A stretch of DNA of 6,077 nucleotides from NCBI GenBank assembly GCA_011372825.1, contig DSAK01000113.1, positions 1-6,077 of the forward strand. Reading direction: 5' to 3'. Shown one piece after another: positions 1-4,547 of the stretch (its first letter is position 1; each line of letters opens with the position of its first letter). Source of the DNA: Campylobacterota bacterium. Lineage in GTDB: Bacteria > Campylobacterota > Campylobacteria > Campylobacterales > Sulfurovaceae. The notes under the pieces are model-generated. The model searched no databases, was not told the DNA's origin, and saw only the letters and a program-made list of their open reading frames with translations. The translations under genes were made by a program, and so were the position numbers.

Positions 1-388
1 CAGAAAAGACTACTGTTATATTCAGGTCGCTCTCTTCTATTGGTATGGCGTTGTATTTTATAAGTTGCTTGTATGGTACTTTTGAGAAAAGGAGCATATC
101 TATCTCAGTCTCATCAAGATCAAAAAACTTAGCGTCAAGCTGTTTTGCAACCTCTTGAATCACAGGAACTATATCCATCCCCTCTATCTTTTCAAGATGC
201 TCTATAGCTATATCGCCTTGTCTGATTTTTTTGACCAAAAAATCGCGAACTACTTCTTCTTTTATGATATTTTCAGCTATCAGATTACTTAGAGATACTT
301 TCTTAGGTGGTCTGCTACGAATCAAAGATGCAATAGCATCTTTGCTAACTAAATTTTCTTGCAACATCATCTCAATGACTCTTACCAT
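1..388 (-). CDS. GspE/PilB/MshE-type assembly ATPase, N-terminal domain only (3' end outside window)
   Basis: The first 129 codons of a traffic-ATPase gene that continues beyond the window. The translation starts 'MVRVIEMMLQENLVSKDAI' and reads through to the window edge without a stop. Two helical segments (about 3-24 and 31-56) are laid out like the tandem motifs of the MshEN/T2SSE N-terminal domain. They are followed by 'MLLFSKVPYKQLIKYNAIPI' (98-117), equivalent to the conserved 'ls..la.ry..iPv' signature before the first beta strands of GspE/PilB proteins. The catalytic domain (Walker A/B, Asp and His boxes) would lie outside the window and cannot be checked. The ATG has an ideal AAAGGAG with a 7-nt spacer. 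It is the only gene here separated from its upstream neighbour, by 52 nt. Position equals mshE in MSHA loci and ctsE in C. jejuni. The RLG and terminal Gln positions of the c-di-GMP-binding motifs appear substituted. Confidence 0.85.
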   Translation of the reverse strand, partial: MVRVIEMMLQENLVSKDAIASLIRSRPPKKVSLSNLIAENIIKEEVVRDFLVKKIRQGDIAIEHLEKIEGMDIVPVIQEVAKQLDAKFFDLDETEIDMLLFSKVPYKQLIKYNAIPIEESDLNITVVFS

Positions 389-440
389 ATCAATTCTCCT
401 TTGTTAGATATAAAAATCTTTGAGCCAATAAAATAAGGCA
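389..440 (-). other. 52-nt intergenic gap between the TPR protein and the motor ATPase, with a small hairpin at its start
   Basis: This is the only non-coding gap of the cluster. On the minus strand a short inverted repeat, GGCA-TACTAG-TGCC (450 down to 437), spans the stop codon of the upstream gene. It could be extended by two G-U pairs and is followed by the T-rich stretch TTATTTTATT. The stem is too short for a confident terminator; it might be a weak attenuator or mean nothing. No convincing -35/-10 pair with normal spacing was seen, although TTTTTATATCT is present 10-20 nt before the ribosome binding site. Confidence 0.3.
396..402 (-). promoter_or_regulatory. Ribosome binding site of the motor ATPase gene
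   Basis: AAAGGAG on the minus strand with a 7-nt spacer to the ATG at 388. It lies in the only true intergenic gap of the cluster and fixes the start of the MshE-like gene, so this gene can be initiated independently rather than by coupling. Confidence 0.75.
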
Positions 441-1130
441 CTAGTATGCCCCTTGCTTAATTTTATCTGCCAATTCAAGTGCATTTTTTGAATCACTATT
501 TTCAGCATAAGCTCTTAGTAAATCAATTGCCTCTTTTTTGCGTCCCAATTTTGCTTTTGATTTTGCTAACACTAGCCAACTATCTTCTATATTTTGAGTG
601 ATCTTATTAACTTCTACTGCCCAATCATGAGCAGAAGCGTAATCACCTTGTTCATAGAGTGTCATCGCAACAAAGAGTGCATCATTGGGATCTTTTTGTT
701 CTAAAAATCTAGCTTTAACATCATCAATTGCATCTTTTGCAGATGTCTTGTGTATGTCAAGGGTGATTTTTTCTTTTGGTTTTGAATCCTCATTTGCTTC
801 AGCAAGTGGCTCAACTGGAAAAGGTACTGGAGTGTCTGGAGCATACAAACTCTCTTTTATTTCAATCTCACCCTCAGCTTTTGATAGTACTTCTGTCGGT
901 AATATCTCTTGAGTTTGCTTTTCCTCTAAAGTTGCTATTTCAAGAATATCATGTGACACCAAAACAAGATGAGAATTTGGACTTTTTTTTTCGTTGCTTA
1001 AGCCATTATACGAAGCCCATATGCCAACTAGCAACAGAAACAAAATCAACACGCTCAAAGCGATCCAAGGCATAAATTGATACATCTTGTACCGTCGCCA
1101 CTCTTTTTCTAAAACTTTTACATCATGCAT
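441..1130 (-). CDS. Single-pass membrane protein with C-terminal TPR-like region (MshN/CtsX position)
   Basis: A 229-residue protein with a basic/acidic cytoplasmic tail (1-19, 'EKEWRRYKMY' at 8-17), one membrane helix (about 20-38), and a long low-complexity Glu/Pro/Lys-rich periplasmic linker (about 45-130). A helical region (about 147-222) contains TPR-like repeats: 'DALFVAMTLYEQGDYASAHD' (150-169) and 'SWLVLAKSKAKLGRKKEAID' (184-203), each with the helix-turn spacing and small residues of TPR units. This matches MshN of MSHA loci in topology and position, though the TPR part is short. In C. jejuni the same slot holds the integral membrane transformation protein CtsX, partner of the CtsP ATPase. 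The ATG has AGGA 7 nt upstream and overlaps the upstream stop by 8 nt; an in-frame TAG lies 12 nt before it, fixing the start. A run of nine A residues on the coding strand encodes Glu-Lys-Lys-Ser just after the membrane helix. Homology is inferred from architecture and synteny. Confidence 0.75.
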   Translation of the reverse strand: MHDVKVLEKEWRRYKMYQFMPWIALSVLILFLLLVGIWASYNGLSNEKKSPNSHLVLVSHDILEIATLEEKQTQEILPTEVLSKAEGEIEIKESLYAPDTPVPFPVEPLAEANEDSKPKEKITLDIHKTSAKDAIDDVKARFLEQKDPNDALFVAMTLYEQGDYASAHDWAVEVNKITQNIEDSWLVLAKSKAKLGRKKEAIDLLRAYAENSDSKNALELADKIKQGAY

Positions 1131-1935
1131 GCAAATGTCCTAATTTTAATCCTGCCATCTCAATCACTTTTCTAGGAACACGGTGATAGTTTATCTTCAA
1201 TGGCTCGTTTTTATCATAATATTCACAAATTTCAAAAATGGCAAAAAGCAATTTATTGCACTCACGATAATTGCCTTGTGACATTTTATGAATCAATCTA
1301 ATATCTTGCGCTTTTATGCTACTAGCGATATCAAAAAGATTTTTATTTAAAAGCTTTTTGTGTATATAAGTTGCCAACTCCTCTCTTGTGGCATTTTTAA
1401 GCTCAATTATCTCCCAAATACGAGATTGAAAATGGGCTTTTGCTATGAGATCTTCATCTTCTGTTTTATGTAAAGCGATGATAAATTTAACTGCTCTTGT
1501 ATCTGAGAGGAGTCGAATTTTCTCTAAAATCTCTGGTCCATACATCTGTGCCTCATCAAGGAGAAAGATAACTTCCCTTTTGCCTCGAATACTTTTACAA
1601 TAATTTATCAAACCACCAAAGTTGACTTTTGCATCTAGCGCAATTGATTCTTTGGTAAGTGGCACAAAAAGTTGTCGTAAAAAATTGTCTTCATTTGTAG
1701 CTGGTGTCTCTAGATAGTGGATCTCTTTTTGGTGTTTAAAGTTATTAAACAAACGATGGAGTAATATACTCTTGCCTGTGCCTGGTTTACCAAAAAGGAG
1801 AACCATCTTGAGTGGTTTCTCAAGGGCATGACTTAATTGCTTGTATGCAACAGATGATGGTTCAAGCTCGATGTAGTCATTGATATCAATACTATCAATG
1901 AATACATTTTTGGCATCTTCATACCTACTTTTCAT
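1123..1935 (-). CDS. ExeA/MshM/CtsP-type AAA+ ATPase
   Basis: A 270-residue P-loop ATPase of the ExeA/GspA-MshM group. Walker A is 'GKPGTGKS' (49-56), Walker B is 'VIFLLDEAQ' (122-130), a probable sensor-1 strand is 'FIIALHKTE' (151-159), and an arginine-finger candidate lies in 'QSRIWEI' (170-176). The C-terminal half is a helical lid with 'ELATYIHKKLL' (186-196) and 'MSQGNYRECNKLL' (218-230), characteristic of ExeA-type AAA proteins. No membrane helix or peptidoglycan-binding domain is present, so it should be cytoplasmic or peripheral. In MSHA loci mshM lies between mshL and mshN, and in C. jejuni the nucleotide-binding transformation protein CtsP lies between ctsD and ctsX, as here. A TGA codon lies in frame immediately before the ATG, so the start cannot be extended upstream. 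No obvious Shine-Dalgarno is visible and the gene overlaps mshL by 11 nt, suggesting coupling to secretin translation. The ATPase family is certain; the molecular job is inferred. Confidence 0.9.
   Translation of the reverse strand: MKSRYEDAKNVFIDSIDINDYIELEPSSVAYKQLSHALEKPLKMVLLFGKPGTGKSILLHRLFNNFKHQKEIHYLETPATNEDNFLRQLFVPLTKESIALDAKVNFGGLINYCKSIRGKREVIFLLDEAQMYGPEILEKIRLLSDTRAVKFIIALHKTEDEDLIAKAHFQSRIWEIIELKNATREELATYIHKKLLNKNLFDIASSIKAQDIRLIHKMSQGNYRECNKLLFAIFEICEYYDKNEPLKINYHRVPRKVIEMAGLKLGHLHA
1138..1141 (-). promoter_or_regulatory. Ribosome binding site of the MshN-like gene
   Basis: AGGA on the minus strand, 7 nt before the ATG at 1130, lying inside the last codons of the upstream ATPase gene. 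It is short but well spaced, and supports the ATG at 1130, which overlaps the upstream stop by 8 nt. Confidence 0.45.
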
Positions 1936-3496
1936 TCAATCTTGTGTATCCCAAATCTTTTAAAATTGCATCTTTTGAGTTTTCTATGATATGTGGAGTG
2001 ATGATAAGAACAAGCTCCTCAACAGTATCAATCTTCTCTTCTCTTTTAAACGCATGACCCAATACAGGTATATCTCCTAAAAGTGGTAATTTTTTTGCTT
2101 GGAGACCTGACTTGCTTGAAATGAGTCCACCTAAGATTGCATGTTCACCATCTTTGACTTTGATAACAGAAGCAATTTGACGACGAACCAAATCAGGTGG
2201 GACTGTCCTAGTTCCACTTGTACCAACAACACTTTCTACTGTATCTGAGATAGAAGGATTGATTTTGAGTGTTACAACACCATTGTCGTCTATCTCTGGA
2301 GTAATATCTAGCAAAATACCTGCAAAAACAGAATCAATAAGCTCCCCTTCTGAAGATGTAGAGCCGCCTCCACTACTTGAAGTTGTGCTTGATTTAATCT
2401 TATAAAAAAGTTCTTTACCAACACTTATAAGGGCTGGTTGATTATTGAGTGTCATTACTCGTGGACTTGAGATAGATTTTACATCACCTTGTGTACTTAA
2501 AAATTTAACTATATCAGATACTTGAGTGTTTCCAGTTGCAATGAGTGCTTGACCATTAGATGGTTTTGCGCCTGAGACAGGAGTAAACTCTGTGATACCT
2601 TCAGCTAAATCATATGTTGCTCCGCCAATATTTTTTTGTGCATGCAACAAAGTGTTGACAGTCAAATTCTGGAGATTAAAAATCTGCGACCAGTCAACAC
2701 CAGTGGTTCTACTATTATCAAAGTTAACAGTCAAGATTCTCACATCTATGAGAACTTGTTTTTTGATTTGGTGGGCAAGTGTGTCTATATACTCACTAAC
2801 TCTTGCGATTTGCTTTGCAGTTCCAGTGACTGTCACCATACCAGCTTCTGGATTGACAATAGGTGCTATAGGGTTATACTCCCACACTTGACCACCTGGT
2901 CCTACCCATGCGTCTCCAGTTTTAGTATAGTGAGTACTACCATCAGAAGCACCCACTAAGATGCGATGTATCTCTTTTTCTACGGTTTTCCAAAATGTAA
3001 ACTCATCATTGCTCTCTATTGAGATGCCTGTTCTTGAGGCACTGCTAGAATTACTTGAGTCATCTTGACCACCGATAGATGTTGCTGAATTGTTTGAATT
3101 TGCGATTGTAACATGGGCGTTACTTTTGCCCGTTCTTTGTCCAGCTATATAGTGGATACGAAATGTTTTGGTAATGAGATAAGATATTGTAAGCTTATTG
3201 CCCTCAAGAGTATAGTGCAAATCATTATCCTTAAGAACCGTGTTTAAAAATCCATTGAGTGTCGTATTTTGCAAATTGACATAATAGAGTTTTTTATTCA
3301 TCCTCATTCTAGCTGGTTCATCTTTAACAATAACGCTAAGACCACAAGTCTCTGCTAAATTTTCAACCACATCGCCTATAGATAATTGGCTATCAACCGT
3401 AACACTAAAAAGCTTACTATTGCAATTACTTGCTGCTATTGCCGATGTAGTAGCCAGCAACATAGCAAATACAAAACCTTTGAGAATTTGTCTCAT
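1925..3496 (-). CDS. mshL: MshL-type secretin, outer-membrane pore
   Basis: A 523-residue secretin that should form the multimeric outer-membrane channel for the pilus or for DNA. It has a signal peptide (1-22, 'AIA' before Ala22) and an STN-like N-terminal domain (about 28-106). Then come the 'TKTFRIHYIAGQR' segment (109-121), a Ser/Asn/Gly-rich linker (about 124-158), and an N1-like ring-building domain (about 210-245). The C-terminal secretin domain (about 248-502) shows 'ISSPRVMTLNNQPALISVGK' (342-361), 'LLDITPEIDDNGVVTLKINP' (395-414), 'GEHAILGGLIS' (450-460), 'LPLLGDIPVLGHAF' (470-483) and 'EELVLIITPHII' (493-504). A Ser/Gly-rich insertion (369-384) sits where the gate hairpin lies in MshL proteins. 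There is no lipobox around Cys25, unlike lipoprotein secretins. The ATG is preceded by AAGGAGG with a 7-nt spacer and overlaps the upstream stop (ATGA). The equivalent in C. jejuni is ctsD. Secretin identity is very secure; the MshL subtype is likely. Confidence 0.95.
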   Translation of the reverse strand: MRQILKGFVFAMLLATTSAIAASNCNSKLFSVTVDSQLSIGDVVENLAETCGLSVIVKDEPARMRMNKKLYYVNLQNTTLNGFLNTVLKDNDLHYTLEGNKLTISYLITKTFRIHYIAGQRTGKSNAHVTIANSNNSATSIGGQDDSSNSSSASRTGISIESNDEFTFWKTVEKEIHRILVGASDGSTHYTKTGDAWVGPGGQVWEYNPIAPIVNPEAGMVTVTGTAKQIARVSEYIDTLAHQIKKQVLIDVRILTVNFDNSRTTGVDWSQIFNLQNLTVNTLLHAQKNIGGATYDLAEGITEFTPVSGAKPSNGQALIATGNTQVSDIVKFLSTQGDVKSISSPRVMTLNNQPALISVGKELFYKIKSSTTSSSGGGSTSSEGELIDSVFAGILLDITPEIDDNGVVTLKINPSISDTVESVVGTSGTRTVPPDLVRRQIASVIKVKDGEHAILGGLISSKSGLQAKKLPLLGDIPVLGHAFKREEKIDTVEELVLIITPHIIENSKDAILKDLGYTRLNEK

Positions 3497-3894
3497 CTTC
3501 CACCCTCCTTGAATTGAATCAGACTCTTTTTCTTCTCTTTTAGAAAAAGTTTTTTTACTTTACTACCTTTGTTTAAAATCACACCATTTTTACCGATATA
3601 CCCTACTTTGTAACCCATCACATCATCTCCCACTTTTACCCAATTATCATTGATATAGGCTCGATTATTCATAAGTCCAGAAAGAACAATTCGTTTTGTG
3701 CTTGTGGAATTTTCGTCATTTTGGCTTACTACCACAGGATAGACAAATGGATCGCTCACATTATCAAGAGTTGCAAGATTGATCCCACTTCTTGGTCCAT
3801 CTATCTTGACAATTTTATTTTCTATCTCTTCAACCGATAGACTATTTGCACCAATAAGCCCAACAAATCCAATTAAAAAAATCAAATATTTCAT
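3493..3894 (-). CDS. Small exported PilP/MshK/CtsR-like periplasmic protein
   Basis: Using the ATG at 3894, this is a 133-residue protein beginning with a clean signal sequence (Met-Lys-Tyr, then hydrophobic residues 4-15, likely cleavage near 16-18). A linker containing 'SDPF' (47-50) follows, and then a small beta-rich domain (about 68-118) with 'LSGLMNNRAYINDNWVKVGD' (71-90) and 'VGYIGKNGVILNKG' (97-110). That pattern, 'nngrAyIndkWvkvGd ... V..I....V.L..g', is typical of the MshK/PilP/GspC homology region, which docks the inner-membrane PilN/PilO complex to the secretin. A lysine-rich tail ends the protein. An ATG at 3912 would add six residues (MGGKSL) before the signal peptide, but the 3894 start forms TAATG with the mshJ-like stop and has a G-rich stretch 10 nt upstream, so I prefer it. 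The stop overlaps the secretin start by 4 nt. By position it corresponds to mshK and to Campylobacter ctsR. Confidence 0.75.
   Translation of the reverse strand: MKYLIFLIGFVGLIGANSLSVEEIENKIVKIDGPRSGINLATLDNVSDPFVYPVVVSQNDENSTSTKRIVLSGLMNNRAYINDNWVKVGDDVMGYKVGYIGKNGVILNKGSKVKKLFLKEKKKSLIQFKEGGR
3504..3510 (-). promoter_or_regulatory. Strong ribosome binding site for the mshL secretin
   Basis: The minus strand reads AAGGAGG, a near-perfect Shine-Dalgarno, 7 nt before the secretin ATG and inside the 3' end of the preceding small gene. It encodes part of that protein's C-terminal tail (Lys-Glu-Gly-Gly). It is the strongest such site in the window and may let the secretin, needed in many copies per ring, be translated above its neighbours. 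Confidence 0.75.
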
Positions 3895-4547
3895 TAGTGA
3901 TTTACCCCCCATACTGAGACATTTATATCTGCTGAAACTATAGACTCATCACGCGTCGGAGAGATAACACTTCGATAGACATCAGTTACGAGTCTATTTT
4001 GTTCCAATTCATTGATAAACTTTAGCATCTGTTTGTATTCCCCTTGGGAAGCAATATGTATCTCTAGCACATGTCCAAAGCTATTGTTTGAATCGACATA
4101 ATTGTTGGCAATACTTATGATATCAATGCCATTTGATTCAGCTCTATCGGTGATAGAATTAAGAAAAGTTGACCAACTTTTTTTGTTAAATATCATATCA
4201 GATAGCTTCAATATACTCTCGTCGATAAATGCTATCTTAAATGTATAATCTTTGATCTCTTTCTCTTTTGTGGCTATTTCTTGGTCGTACTGTTTTACAT
4301 AGTAGTCTTTGTCGCCATCGACTGTAATCGATGAGAGATACGATCTGTGTTCATTGATATTTTTTTCAACACTAGCTTTCTTTTTGACACTTTGAGTATG
4401 CATCGCCTTAGCTGTTGGAAGAAGTGTATAATAGCCTAAAAAAGCTACAAATGCAGCAACTCCTACAATCATAACATTTTTTTCTCTCTCTTGCTTATTT
4501 GAAAAATATCCATCAAGAGATTCGAGTGTATTTTCTAAGATTTTCAT
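3894..4547 (-). CDS. PilO/GspM-like inner-membrane protein (MshJ position)
   Basis: A 217-residue single-pass inner-membrane protein with the PilO/GspM plan: short cytoplasmic tail (1-23), membrane helix (about 24-44), periplasmic coiled coil rich in Lys/Glu (about 50-105), and a ferredoxin-like C-terminal domain (about 120-217). Within the last domain, 'EIHIASQGEYKQMLKFINEL' (162-181) followed by 'VTDVYRSVIS' (187-196) is the typical PilO pattern. PilO proteins pair with PilN through the coiled coil and ferredoxin-like domains, and here the partner would be the C-terminal half of the upstream fusion protein. The ATG overlaps the upstream stop as ATGA and is preceded by GGTGGAG with a 5-nt spacer, indicating translational coupling. 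The stop TAA shares its last base with the ATG of the next gene. The position equals mshJ in MSHA loci; primary-sequence identity in this family is always low. Confidence 0.85.
   Translation of the reverse strand: MKILENTLESLDGYFSNKQEREKNVMIVGVAAFVAFLGYYTLLPTAKAMHTQSVKKKASVEKNINEHRSYLSSITVDGDKDYYVKQYDQEIATKEKEIKDYTFKIAFIDESILKLSDMIFNKKSWSTFLNSITDRAESNGIDIISIANNYVDSNNSFGHVLEIHIASQGEYKQMLKFINELEQNRLVTDVYRSVISPTRDESIVSADINVSVWGVNH
3905..3910 (-). promoter_or_regulatory. G-rich putative ribosome binding site deciding the start of the PilP/MshK-like gene
   Basis: Six consecutive G residues on the minus strand end 10 nt before the ATG at 3894 and begin with the G of the alternative ATG at 3912. 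GGGGGGU can pair partly with the anti-Shine-Dalgarno. The placement favours the 3894 start, which gives a standard signal peptide and a TAATG junction. The match is imperfect. Confidence 0.4.

Noticed and set aside
369..440. Possible internal promoter before the motor gene (TATATC-like box)
   Set aside because: No -35-like element at proper spacing was found, and AT-rich sequence makes such boxes common by chance.
437..450. Inverted repeat considered as a rho-independent terminator
   Set aside because: The stem is only 4 bp (6 with G-U pairs) and the following tract is interrupted by A, so it is described as a weak hairpin, not called a terminator.
685..912. Plus-strand open frame of 75 codons
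   Set aside because: It lies wholly antisense to the MshN-like gene, has Ser/Phe-rich composition expected of the reverse complement, and shows no ribosome binding site or recognisable domain.
776..1075. Plus-strand open frame of 99 codons
   Set aside because: It is antisense to the same gene, overlaps another shadow frame and has no protein-like features beyond chance.
2340..2400. Serine/glycine-rich low-complexity stretch in the secretin considered as a repeat insertion
   Set aside because: MshL-type secretins carry a variable Ser/Thr-rich segment at this gate-region position, so it is expected family variation.
2592..2959. Two overlapping plus-strand open frames (99 and 107 codons)
   Set aside because: Both are antisense to the well-supported secretin gene and overlap each other in different frames.
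3895..3912. Longer N-terminus for the PilP/MshK-like protein starting at 3912
   Set aside because: It would put MGGKSL before a normal signal peptide and has a poorer ribosome binding site context than the TAATG start at 3894.
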